A stretch of DNA of 64,000 bases, from NCBI GenBank assembly GCA_029448655.1, contig JACCLO010000005.1, positions 2,418,001 through 2,482,000 on the forward strand, read 5' to 3'. Below the pieces are notes generated by a model. That model was not told where the DNA came from. It saw only the letters and a program-made list of their open reading frames with translations, and made no database searches. Of the stretch, positions 23,395-34,937 are shown one piece after another. Source of the DNA: Wolfiporia cocos (taxonomy: Eukaryota > Basidiomycota > Agaricomycetes > Polyporales > Phaeolaceae). Position 1 is the first letter of the stretch; each line of letters opens with the position of its first letter. The position numbers and the translations under genes were made by a program.

Positions 23395-24857
23395 TTAGAC
23401 CTGCGTGCCTGCACGCACTATACCATCTGTAAGGAAATTCTCCCATCTAACACCGCTAGTGATCCATCCTGCGAAAGGTCCCTTGCTTCCTTGGAGCACT
23501 ACCTTGGCCGCTTGATATCGACTTACAGATTGCTTCCGGTCATGATAAGTCGAGCTTTGATAGCGGTCAAGGAGGACTGTCCAAGGATAAAGGTAGAGCG
23601 TACGTACTAATGAGGAAGCGGGTGACCAAGCTGCTCTGCTACTTGTTCGTGCAGTTTCATCAGCGATATTTTACAAAGCCTAGGCCTGCACAATCGAATG
23701 AATTATAGATTCTATAACTATATTTCCAGTGCGAGTACCTGTACTTAGGATTTTGACGGTGCTTGGGAGATATTCCGCGCTTGTAACCATTGATCAGAAC
23801 CTCCATTGGGTTGGACAAGTCATTGATCCAACACAGAGCTGTCGTGATAGGAGTCTTGAGCAGCAATATCACACATTGGTTAGATTGATGCACAAACAAT
23901 CGTTGCAGGAGCCCACAGCGCCCAGAGATACCCGGGAATGCACGAAGGATGCATCGGTGAAATGAATCTGCGGCTCGTGCACCCTAAAATTTGTCGGTAG
24001 TTTGTCTGCTATTGGTAGCTTTCTCGTCAGATCGGATGGACCCGCCGGTGAGAAGATGATTACACTCGATGCTACTCAGCCTCTTCCACAATGCTCGCTC
24101 GCAATCTTGTCGAACAATCGTTCGCAAGCTCTCCTCTACTTCGCCGATAATAATGGAAGAGATGTAAATTGGCTCGGAGAAATAGGATACAAGGGCACCC
24201 TGTATTCCTAGAACGTTCCACCTGGCGATTTTGTCACTACAGGACATACACATGGTAGGAGGCGAGTCGGCGCGTCCAGGTTTAGTTCTCAAGACCCCAT
24301 ATAGCGAGTAGTTGTCACGGCCTCGTGATGCTGTCTTAGGAGGCAAGTCAGGAAACTGCGTCGAACTTTTCAGAGCAGCCATCTCTGCATCTTGAAACGC
24401 TGCGAGAAAGCGGGTTGACGCGTCGCCACCTAGGTAATAACTCAAAATCGAGAGTGATACGACAGTCTGAATTACTCTCACATGGAACAGTGGATATATA
24501 CATATGAAGGCGAGTGCCATCTTTGAGCTTAAGAAGACCATTTTCAGACCGGTGTATCCACAACGACTCTGCACCCCCATCCGAGATGACGCGCTGGGTT
24601 TCTTCCATCAGCCATCGCATAACGCCTCTCCTTGCCAGGACTTCAGCATGACTATCATGTAGAGCATTCCCATTTTCCGGGTATCGAGAAACCGGGAGGC
24701 ATTTGGACCCCGTAGCCAAGGAAATGACCTTGAGAGTCTGGACGCGAGACAGAACGAACCCAGCTAAGACTGTGTATTGCCCGGGAGGCAAGCGGAAGCT
24801 GAGTGAAGCATACTGCTCCAAGACAACAGACGCCACAGCATCAGCATGGTCGGCCAT
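23395..24857 (-). CDS. TAD1: tRNA-specific adenosine deaminase Tad1/ADAT1
   Basis: Deaminates A37 to inosine in tRNA-Ala. The start at 24857 reads [19 protein letters not shown]. The zinc-site motifs are all present: [13 protein letters not shown] (the His and catalytic Glu), STVPC at an exon edge followed by GGDAS, and [21 protein letters not shown]. Downstream exons carry [18 protein letters not shown], then [25 protein letters not shown]. The last exon, [21 protein letters not shown], ends with [18 protein letters not shown] and a stop at 23395. The coding part between about 23560 and 23990 is in several small pieces whose exact edges I did not fix. The gene appears complete. Confidence 0.88.
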
Positions 24858-25216
24858 CCGTCATGGACAATTCAAAGGAGCTGTCGCCGAACAAGGCAAG
24901 ATCTTTTTGATCGACACCAGGAGATCTGCGATCGCTATCCAAATCGAGATCTGGGTTAAGATCGATGGTACATGAATACAGGTGCAGGGATTCTACATGA
25001 TGTGGAGGTGGGCTGTAACATGATGCTCAATGTTCTGTGGTATCTTTCCCCTGCTGATATACAAGCTATAATAATGCCACGACGGTCAATGTGGGAGAAT
25101 ACATATCGGCGAGGAAATGTGTAATAAGCAGCAATCAATAACTCAAGATATCGATATCCCATCGGCTGTGTCATTTTGCACACATGATATTAAGTTGTGA
25201 CCTAGAAGCAACTGTT
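24858..25216. other. Intergenic spacer, TAD1 promoter side
   Basis: A 359-bp stretch between two minus-strand genes. It should contain the TAD1 promoter and the terminator region of the next gene. I see no other feature. Confidence 0.45.
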
Positions 25217-26136
25217 TCAACTAGTCGATAGGACAGGCTGCCATGTCCCGATGCCGATCTCCTCGAGGTGATATAGTATCACGCGATCCCATGGGACGGG
25301 TATCATGTTGGTCTGCAGTCGCAGTCTCGGTAAGTACGAAGCAGTGAAGCGGTGATCATGCTAATACACCGACCTGGATGAAGTGCATGCATGCCCGGGC
25401 GACTCTCCTCCCCAGCGTCTGCAGCTCCACACGCCCGTCGTAACCATCAACAGGTAGCTCATACGTCATGGACGTGTATCCGGTCCACTTCATAACATGT
25501 CAACGTCAATGGCACACTATGACGAGCATTACAGAAACGATTTACCCTAATTTTGAGAATGATCTTGCCTCTGTGGTCGGCGTTCAGATCGTAGTACGAA
25601 AATGATTCATTTCCGGAGAGGAAGACATTCGACATGGCCTCCCCGAGGGTGATTCCCGACCTGAATCCGCCCTTGCGCTTGAACTTCACCAGCATTCCGC
25701 TGAGCCGGTGGTATCCGTCCAAGGGCAGACGCGAGCGACTTCGAGACATTGAGGAACGCCGCCGTGCAATAGAGGGAGCATATGGTGTGCCATATCCTGA
25801 CGCGGCATAGTGATAGTCCTCTGGGAAGTACGAGTCCCTGACACCGATATCATCATAGGCTGAATACAAACCATGTCAGCGGATAATGCCACATCGATAG
25901 AAGACGAACTCACGGTGGTACTGGCTCATAGTGCGCTGTTGCGGGTATATAGGATAGGCCCCCGGAGTGTACGGCTAGTGTTGCACATAAATGGTCGAGC
26001 GCTCGACAGCCACCATCGCGCCCACACTCACCTCTCCGTAAACGCCTGGGGTAAGGGGCTGGTCATAACCGTAACCTCGGCCATATGACATAGAACGAGC
26101 AAGTTGAGGGTGAACATCGTATGCGGAGTACGCCAT
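25217..26136 (-). CDS. Small Tyr/Ser/Arg-rich basidiomycete protein (DUF6741-like)
   Basis: The start MAYSAYDVHPQLARSMSYGRG is at 26136. The N-terminal half is disordered and rich in Tyr, Gly, Ser and Arg, with RRRSSMSRSRSRLPLDG. The second half is a compact conserved block: MLVKFKRKGGFRSGITLGEAM, SYYDLNADHRGKIILKI, WTGYTSMTYELPVDGYDGRVE, LQTLGRRVARACMHFIQ and VPWDRVILYHLEEIGIGTWQP, ending LSTS-stop at 25217. From memory this arrangement matches an Agaricomycetes-specific family, which I believe is DUF6741; that name is not verified. Function unknown. About four introns join in frame. Confidence 0.78.
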
Positions 26137-27607
26137 GGCAAGCGCGGCAATAACGGAGTTGCTGGGTTTCCCGAGGATGCCAGAGGGCGATGGGGGATCT
26201 TATAATGCCCTATACATGCGCGGATGGTTCGCGCATAACACGTCAACGAAGCACTCGTGCCTCGAGGCGTGGAAGACGATCTGAGATGGACAGGCCGGTG
26301 AGAAGGGAAGCATCACCCTGCGGATGACCGAAGACATCTACACCGGGCGCGGCTGGATGCACCAGCTGACCCTCAACCCCAGTGCATAGATAGTCAGCTG
26401 GGAATTTGCGGGGAAGGCGAGCCGCTTAAAAGCTGTTGCGATATCAGCATCTTCTCTTACCACGCAAAATGGTTGCTGTTCGTGTACAGCAATAGCGTTT
26501 TGATGTATTGATTATGCAAACTCGTGCTGACATCAATTCACCGTTCTTCGGAAATGAACCTGCGATTCGATTGCAAATTGATGTTTCCGCATGCCTGGAG
26601 GCACACACGTGCGACTACAGTCTCCTTTACGAGCACGGCAACCTGGCATGCAAGGCATCTTTGCGTCGCGCTGAGGTTAATTTGCTAGACGGCGTGTGTA
26701 GGCTGGTGGATGAAGGCCTGTATGCACCCTGTATCAGGTTCATGCAACAGTCTGCCTATATCAACGCATTGCAAGAGGCAACTGCGGAGCATAGCGAGGT
26801 AACTTCGATGCACCAATAGTTATGCGTTGCCCAAGTATGTTAACGGCTGGTAGCTGGCCGCTCTGTCTTGGCCGGGACACAACGAGTTGAACAACTTGTC
26901 TAGGTCTTACCATTGCACATCCTGCCGTTCTGGGCGTGAGTCAGGCTTACCGCTGTATATGATTCTCCAAGATAGTGCTGCTCGCCTTGAGTCCGTGGAG
27001 CGTACCGGCAACGATATCGCTGGACGCTAAACGCTGAACCATGACATGAACAGAAATTCTGTCTGATCTTCGTCGTCCAGGCTTCGGGTAAAACACGGCG
27101 TGCGTCGGCAATCTTATATCCTGATACATCATGCCAGATTTCTCATGATATTGGCACTAAATGTGGACTGCTGATCGCAGAACACGATTGTGTTGAGACA
27201 CCAGTTCCGACTACCAACTCGGGTCCAGACGATCATAATTCATTACGTAGCTTGAGTGAGCCCCGGGGGAGCAGCGAGACATTGTCAAAGACATGTTTAT
27301 TGCATTCAACCCTGCCTTACTGAAACGAGTCAGCTAAAAGCACAGCGAGAGCGACAGACGTGCGGCGTTGTGAGGTTGTGGCGCAGGAATACCGGGCGTT
27401 GCCGATATGATCGTCGACATTGATGGCACTGGCGCTTCTCTGAGTCTCAATTTCTCGAAGCCCGCATTTTACGTGAATGCGGCTCACTCCTTTGCTTCGA
27501 CCGAGCTTGGTCGAACCCGTACTGGTCACGCTTTGAACTACATATCCTCGCCTGCTCCAGTGGCTGGTATGCGGACTGTGGCGTAGCTAACCCTATCAAT
27601 AGATGTC
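26137..27607. other. Intergenic spacer between divergent genes
   Basis: This 1.47-kb stretch lies between the DUF6741-like gene and WDR59. A 103-codon frame on the plus strand (26508-26819) is the longest; it contains an ordinary amino-acid mixture but matches no family I know, so I do not call it a gene. The spacer should hold both promoters. Confidence 0.4.
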
Positions 27608-30600
27608 ATGATGTCTAGTGCCCTGACTGTCCGCCCTGGGCTCATCGAGCCCCCGTCCCCGGAGGATGACAGCAATTTCCGGCTCAATCTGACGATAAAC
27701 ATGAAAGATAATGTCGGTGACGCTGTAGGAAACGTAAGTTGACTTTGATGAGCTGTCGCACATGCCTTGGATATGGCCATCTGGTTTTCCGTAAAGCTGC
27801 CATTTCGTTGTGATCGTATGGCATATCTGGGCTCGATACCCGGATACCAGGATGGGATACATTCAATTGCTCACGTATACACCCCCTGACTGGATTGGTC
27901 ATCGCATGAGTGTAAGGGCCAATGACTCAAGGACGATTTCTCAGATGAGTATTAGCCCCACTAGTCGAGATGTAGTCTTGGCCACGTACGTGCATCCAGA
28001 TTTATAGTTTGACAAATTCTCATGGCACATGTTACAGACGTAATGGATTATTCATAATTGACCTCGAGGCACCGTTGAATATACCACGGTATGCATAGCA
28101 TACTACCCCAGCTTTGCAAGCAGGATCCACAATTAAGAATGACTTAGATTCCTGCCGCAAGGAGGTACATGGGATGTAGCAGACGTACAATGGAATCCTC
28201 ATACGTCTCGCAGCGAGTATATTGTGTCTACATCCAGCGAAAAGCTGTAGGTGCCGCGCCGTCGCACAAGAGTCCAACTGACGTGACGCCAGACTCATTT
28301 GGAACTTGTTGTTGACCGGGAAGACGTCCATTGAGCATGTCCTACGCTCACACTATCGCGCGATCACAGACATAAATTGGCACACAACTGAACCGGACAC
28401 AGTGGTCAGCACTGGTATTGACTCATGGCTTTGGGCATGGGATCTGCGAGCAACACAGAAACCAGTGATGGGTACGTGCGCACACAATTCTTTCTCAAAT
28501 TTGCTGTCATTCATTGGAAATTGCACAAGGTTTATGCGCGTTTGGACGTAAGCGACCCTATATTTTGCAAGTATATTCTGATTAGATTATGATTATAGCC
28601 GGCGGCACTCAGGTTAAGTGGAATCGTCAAGATGGTAACCTGCTGGCATCGTCCCACCAGAAAGAGGTATTACTATGGGATCGACGCGTAGGTGGAATCA
28701 ATTGCTTTGACATGTATGAGATAATATGCTGGATATAGAAAGGCTCACTTCCATTGTCGACGATCAAAGCGCATGGAGCAAAGATCTACGGCATAGACTG
28801 GTCGCATGACAAGTCCAACGAACTACTGACATGCTCTCTGGACAAGTCGATCAAGGTCTGGAATACACATGACTTGGAGGAGCCCAAAACCACAATCACG
28901 ACGTCGTATCCTGTCTGGCGAGCTCGTGATCTTCCATTTGGTCGGGGGCTGCTCAGCCTACCTCAACGAGGAGAGACAGCACTTGAGATGTACAGCTATG
29001 ACCACCCACGCGCGCCCGTCGAGATTTTCGCAGGACATACTGATGTAGTGAAAGAATTCGTGTGGCGAAGAGGCGGACACGGTAGGTCAATCGGGATAAC
29101 ATCCTACATATGCTCAACTTGCTTCAGACTGTACCGAGTTCCAACTGATCACTTGGTCAAAGGATAAGACTATGATGTTTTGGCCAATTGACACAGACGT
29201 CATGCAGGTCCGATCAGAAATATGAGGACTGCCATGGATTCTTTCGCTGATAGCTCTCTTCTACAGAAAGCTGGGACAAAGTCTCCAGCATCTCCTACAC
29301 AGACAGACACCGGGAGGCCGTATCGTAGGGATGTGAAGGTATCTTTCAGCAATCCCCCAATAGGGACAGAGCTACCTCCTGCACTGTCGGCCCCTGTCGG
29401 CCATAGGGGGATCCTTGCTGAAGTGCGTGCACCGCAACCTCCTCGCGCGACCAAAGTCGGCATCCAGAGATCTACCCTCGACAGGGATGACCGTCAGATC
29501 GCAGAGGCAAAACGAGATCAAACCACGGCATCGACAAAGCCCATTCCGATTGCGCAAGAGAGGGGCGGTACTATGACGAGGGGGCATCTCGGCGGGCGAT
29601 CCGCTCAGATCACAACGTTTGCGTGGCTCTCAAGCGTCAAGGTGACCAAGAGAGACGGAAGCTCGGGACCAGGTAGTGGGACGGAAGGCGCGCAGCCGTC
29701 AAAATCAAGGCCACCTTCATTGATGGGTCGGTCTGTGTCGCGGCAGGCGGCAGGCACACGGAAGCCCAGTGAAGGAAAGGAGAAATCAGAGGATGAACAT
29801 CGGGATACAGAGCAAAGCCAATCCCTCCAGGACGAGTCGGTAGAATTCTCAAGTGTTTGAAAAGAGGCGCTAATCAGCGATGAGACCAGAATTACATCCG
29901 TGGTCAACAAATTGAGCGCTTCAAAGGTGAAACTGGAGTCGGCGAGTCCCTTCCGCTATTCGCCTGGGTAAAAGCTTACTTCCTAGCAGGCCGATCTCAC
30001 TACCAAAAAGCGAGCTTGTACTTTCGGTCTGCATGGTCCATGGGGTGACTCGACGTCTGTGTTCATCCGGATCACCTTCACCTTTCCCCGCGATTATCCA
30101 CAAGCCACATACCCTCATGGAGTGCCGAGTGTCGATCTGGAGAGGAATCCGCTAATATCCATCAAGAATCGTGCATTCATTCTACGACGATTGCGAACGA
30201 TACGCGAGCACGAAAGGCCATGTCTGGAGAAATGCCTGCGATTCCTATTATTCGGAGATGAAGAGGAACGTCTAGCTAGACACATGAGGATGGACTCGGA
30301 GTCTTCGTCAGATGAAGAGAGTCGCCCTGTAGGAAGACTTCGTCGTAGCGCCAGTTTCACTCTGTTACGAAATGACAAGAATTTAGCTGAGCCGCGTACG
30401 TCACAAGGCGTATTTTGTGCCAACGGTCCGTCGCTTTCTCTCGTTCGCTTCGCAGAAATCAGTCTCATTCATTGTTGGACTGTCAGGTCAGCTGGTATGT
30501 TTTTCTCGTGCGCCGCCACGAATTGTCCGCAATGTCATGCCGGAACTGGCAGTTTCTCCTTCTGTTGCCTCGCGGAACGCTGACTCCACGTCACACCTAT

Positions 30601-32487
30601 TTGCCTCCCCTGTTCTTCTCTCGAATGCTGTTCGACGACTCAGTGAGGTTGCCAACGACCGTGATACCGAATACGAAGAAACCCGTCCAGCGGATGACGC
30701 GAGCAACATTTTGCGTATCATGACCAACCTATTCACATTCTCACAACACAGGTCAATCGGTAGAAGAGTTTCGGAGAACACAAGACAGGTCGACGATATC
30801 CCCACAAACTATTCGTTGCTGCCTACGCGGCGCAGTCAAGTCTTTATCAGGGACACAGCCCTTTTGGTTGGTATCGATATTGTTGCCGCCCGTGACTATA
30901 CTGTTGGGACACTTGACCCGGTTTCTCTTTGCAAGAAGAACGCAGAGATCGCCAGAGAAAGAGGACGTGTTGACCACGAGCGTATATTCACGATCCTTGA
31001 AGCGGTACTCACCAATGCTGTGCGATCGGACAAGACAGAATGTGGGCTTCCGCGCATCAATGTCAGCAAGGATACCATGGCCCTGCAAACGATCGCCAGG
31101 CTGTTAGTGTTTGCGTTTGCGTCAAAGCTGATGCTGAACCTAGTACAGGTATGAGCAATTGTCGGCCACCAAAGACATCCAAATGTTAGCGATGCTCTCA
31201 ATGCTTCTTCTCCGAACATCATCCTCCCGGAATTCAAGTGAGCTTGGACGGGATCGTCCTCTCAGAAATCTGTCATTTATACACTCTATATTGACAGCAA
31301 TGGCACCAAGAACACCCGACCTGGAAACACCCGACCTGAGGCCATCTCTCACTCGCCGAAAACCCTCACTATCGCCTATATGGTCACAAGCATCTCAGTC
31401 TCCCACATTCCAGCCAGTAGCACCTGCAATGGATTCCCCAACATCCTCTAAGGGGTCCTGGTCTAGCCTTTTCAATGCTAATAGCATGCGTCAGATCGTT
31501 ACAGGTTTGTTTCTATCAGTGATAGAGAATGTGGCCTGACCTTCTCGGTCAGGGCCCAAGTATAGGATGTCAATTCCGATCCATGAGAATGTTCGCATCG
31601 GTCGTGATTCTCCCTCTCCCAGTGCTGGGCGTAGCAGAGACTCTTCTGCACAGTCCACGCCGTCAACCACCAAGTCTTGGGCTGAGGCACTTACCCCTGC
31701 TGCAGGGTCGACTGTAACATTCACATCTGATGCGCATTCACGACGTCCGACATTTTCGCAAGTCGTAATGTCTCAGCACGTGGCATTGAATACAAAACGA
31801 GTCGTCATCAAACTCAAGCAAGAGATCCGACCACCACTGTACGTGAATTCTTTTGGCTGAGATACACAGTGGCTAATACAGATTGGGAACAGGGGAGTGT
31901 TTCAATCAAGTGTACGGACTCAGCTCCTATGCCATATTTTGGTATATGCCGAGCTGCTCCTGGCATGGGAGCTTCCTTTGAAGAGAGCGGAGCTCCTGAA
32001 GGCGGTCGAAGGAGAGATTCATTCCACGCCGATGAACTCGACTATTATTGAGAGCACATTGGGTGCTGACGTGATAGGTTTGTTCATCATTATGCCATAG
32101 CCATGGACGACGTGTGATAGCAGAACATTAGGTTGTGTACCGATTTGTGAACACAGTACAGACGACAGCATGTCAAGCACGTCAAGTTGTGTTCCTTGTG
32201 CAGGTCGCATGAGCGTCGCGCGTTGTTCGGTCTGCCGCTTGCCTGTCAGAGGTGGGTACTCTCGCATGGACGTTCCAGCATAATAACTCATAGGAGAGCT
32301 AGGGCTTTCCCATACTTGCGTATTATGCCAACATGTCGCTCACGTCAAATGCTGGGAGGGACGCCGCGAGATGACTTGCGCGACAGGATGCGGATGCTCG
32401 TGCACCCTGACCAGCGCCACATTATCAGCAACCAGCATCAAGCAGTCACTTTCACCTCTGCGTATATGGCACGACTCCTTCGGATAA
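27608..32487 (+). CDS. WDR59: WDR59/Mtc5-type SEACAT/GATOR2 subunit
   Basis: Scaffold subunit of the SEACAT (GATOR2) complex at the vacuole/lysosome, a positive regulator of TORC1 in amino-acid sensing. Coding starts at 27608 (MMSSALTVRPGLIEPP) and ends at 32485-32487. Domains in order: WD40 propeller (GGTWDVADVQWNPHTSR, HYRAITDINWHTTEPD, SIKVWNTHD, FAGHTDVVKEFVWRRG); a disordered linker; an RWD domain (FIRITFTFPRDYPQATYP, RTIREHERPCLEKCLRFLLFG); a long middle region with GLSGQLVCF; and a C-terminal RING-like zinc domain (RCSVCRLPVRG, CQHVAHVKCWEGRRE, CATGCGCSC). A 58-nt intron (30329-30386) resolves an apparent frame change before YFVPTVRRFL. The last 26 codons, from CTG ACC at 32407, extend past the zinc domain, and the duplication breakpoint falls inside them. 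Confidence 0.88.
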
Positions 32488-32759
32488 GCTGGTGTTATTG
32501 TGCGTAATGAGGGGGTACTCCCATGGCTGATCTTGGCAACATTTGCATCACCCACTGCCAACACCCAACCTTGTGCCCTGGCTCTGGCAGAAGCCTGGCG
32601 CCCGGGGTGCAACATCATCAAGACCTTGCGCGGAACGATTCAACTGTCTGATGACATTGTAAATCATAGAACCTTTCATAATGTTTCCAATGATCAAGTG
32701 TGAACAGTACACATTTCTTCCACAGGCGGCTCTACTCTGGCGGAAGTACTATAACGTTA

Positions 32760-32803
32760 TCATTGTGGTATCATTGTGGTATCATTGTGGTATCATTGTG
32801 GTA
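32760..32803. repeat. Tandem repeat, four 11-bp units
   Basis: Four perfect copies of TCATTGTGGTA lie just downstream of the stop codon of P450 copy A. Copy B has a single diverged unit at the matching place, so the expansion is specific to copy A. Confidence 0.92.
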
Positions 32804-32814
32804 AGGGACGACGC

Positions 32815-34937
32815 TCATGGTTCAGACTCATCACGCATAGCCAGAATAAGTGCTTCAGCTTTTGCTGATCGTGGCATCACCGAACATTGGAATGGCTGTG
32901 GGTGGCTGCGATGCATGAGTAGAATGACATGTCGTATGATTTGCCACTTGACATACCTTATTGTCGCCGAAGAGTACTTTATTTCAGGCTCGACAGTCAC
33001 ACCGTCAATCACTGGCTTGCTGATATGAAAGACTGCCAGTGACATTGCACATGAAAGGAAAATCGACGCTTCCGCGAGATGTAGCCCTAGTACGGTCAGC
33101 GTCGTGTTTATCCAATCCTAAGACATACACCGACCTGGACATATGCTGTTATCAAGAAGAGTATCATCAAATTCCTATCTTTTCACGTATTTTTGAGTCA
33201 AAGATGCCCACCGCCGACCGAAGCCGAATGCATACTGGCGAGGCTCCGGCTCCGGTTCTCGATTGCTCGTGGGAATAAATCTGTCAGGATTGAACTCAGA
33301 GGGATTGGTATAAACATCGGGGTCATGCAGAAATTTCCTTCAGATGTGTCTTTGAGAGAGTTGACATGTCCGAAATACAGAAGGAGCTCACCAGACATTC
33401 GGAATGATGATAGCGCCTTTAGGGATAAAATACCCTGCGTGGTAATCATCTTGAGAGGATGAATGTGCCACTCCTATGCTTGACTATTGATCACTTGATT
33501 ATTTTATCAAAAAGGAGACGTGCCGACCTAATGGGGCGACAGGCTGCCATCGGAGGACTTCTGAACACAGGGCATTGATATATGGCAGTTGGTCTCGATC
33601 TGCGAGGCCAGGCAGTCTATCGCTTCCGATGACAGAATCGATCTCGAGCTGTGCTTTCTTTTGCGTCTCGGGGTAGCACATCATGGCGAGGAAGAAGCTG
33701 TTTATAGCAGAGACCGTCTGGGACATATGGTCATTCCAGACGGGTCATTTTATGGCTCAGTGGACGCACAGTGTCTGCTCCGGCTGCAGAGCACGAGCGC
33801 AGTAATCAGAATTCACTGCCATCTTTCGTGGTCGAACATCATACCAGCATATAGAGACGCTGCTGTATATTGAATCATTCGGTCTTGATCCGTAGGGCTC
33901 ACCTCCAGATTTCTAGAGGTGAAGCTTGTGATGGCAGTCCCGGCCGCCTGGGATACACGAGTCGACATTTTCACGGTCGAATCTGACCTGATTGCTTACC
34001 ATCTGCTTTTTGGTAAACTCATACGGAATATCGTACATCTCCTGCAGCTCTGCGGCCCAGTCCCGTGCTTTCCTCTTCCATCCCGCTCCGGGCATCCAAG
34101 TTGGGACATGTTCGACTATGCTGGACATCAATGACTCTGAGAGCTCAAAAGTGTATAGCACTAACGGATGGGGAATATATCAACAAGATATGCTCCAGGA
34201 GTAGTAGTGAAAGAGAATACATCAATCACTCGCTGAACGAGATCGACAAGCTCGTCTTCTCCGTCCTTGACCTGGTAGCCGTACGCCATTTTTAGGATGA
34301 CCGCGCCCGCGGTCCTAGTCAATATTAATGGGCTGCACGCAGGAACATTAACCAGCGACTAACTTGCGAACATGCTTCATCACAGCCTCAGGCTGGCGTA
34401 AGACCCTGGATAAGAAATAGTACACTTCGCTCTCCATGTGCTGGGAGAATCTCGCTGCATTCTCACGACTGCCAATGAGCTGGGTGAGCAGGCGGCGCAT
34501 TGCGCGGTGCCTTTTGCTATAGCGGAGCATGCCAATCGTGGGCTCCCAGCCGATCATCTTGGACGCCATAGTCAGGACCGGTCTATCTGAATATATTGCA
34601 CCCTTCTTGTCAAGGATCTCGAAAGCGTGCTGCGGCGAATTGAGGATGACCATCGGCTGTCCAAAGATCGTAACACATATTATATCCCCTAATAAATTGA
34701 TAAGTGCACTGAGAGGCGTCGATGGCTTGTGCACCTACCCCATTTCTCGCTCCACGCAGAAAATGTCTGCCATTCGTAGGACGTGGGCATATCGAGGAGA
34801 TTGCCAATCAGCGGCCATCTCTCTGGGCCAGGCGGCAGAGTCCTTGCACGGCTGTTGTTGCCCTTCAAAATGCGATCAACTAAGACAATCAGTGCTACTG
34901 CCACGAAGGCGTCTAGGATATGAATCATGCTTATCAT
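32815..34937 (-). CDS. Cytochrome P450, copy A (intact)
   Basis: Heme-thiolate monooxygenase with an N-terminal membrane anchor (MISMIHILDAFVAVALIVLVD) and a proline hinge (RTLPPGPERWPLIGN). I could join every exon in frame from 34937 to the stop at 32815. Landmarks are the I-helix AGADTTVSAINSFF, the K-helix SEVLRWQPVAPLG, NPSEFNPDRFIP, and the heme loop FGFGRRICPGLHLAEAS. Two microexons matter: 33770-33783 (14 nt) encodes the oxygen-activation core AGADT, and 33135-33145 (11 nt) encodes the axial cysteine within RICPG. Without them the protein would lack both catalytic motifs. The family looks like basidiomycete P450s annotated as OrdA/CYP64-like, but subfamily and substrate cannot be told. 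It is head to head with the SDR, about 1.6 kb away. Confidence 0.9.
33135..33145 (-). other. 11-nt microexon encoding the P450 heme cysteine (copy A)
   Basis: On the minus strand the exon is CATATGTCCAG, between acceptor ATAACAG and donor GTCGGT. It joins GGT CGG CG upstream and GG CTA CAT downstream to read GRRICPGLHL. Confidence 0.85.
33770..33783 (-). other. 14-nt microexon encoding AGADT of the P450 (copy A)
   Basis: The exon CCGGAGCAGACACT follows CTCTGCAG and precedes GTGCGT. Joined to its neighbours it gives LYA-AGADT-TVSAIN, the I-helix threonine motif. Confidence 0.85.

Noticed and set aside
26508..26819. Possible 103-codon gene between the DUF6741-like gene and WDR59
   Set aside because: No recognisable domain, no supporting splice sites and no comparison available; an open frame this size is expected by chance.
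30329..30417. Frameshift in WDR59 near 30400
   Set aside because: A 58-nt intron (30329-30386) explains the change of frame and gives the expected family sequence afterwards.
33060..33240. P450 copies lacking the heme cysteine
   Set aside because: At first the last exons seemed to read TAPGLHL or TVLGLHL without Cys. The 11-nt microexon supplies RICPG/RVCPG, so the motif is present.
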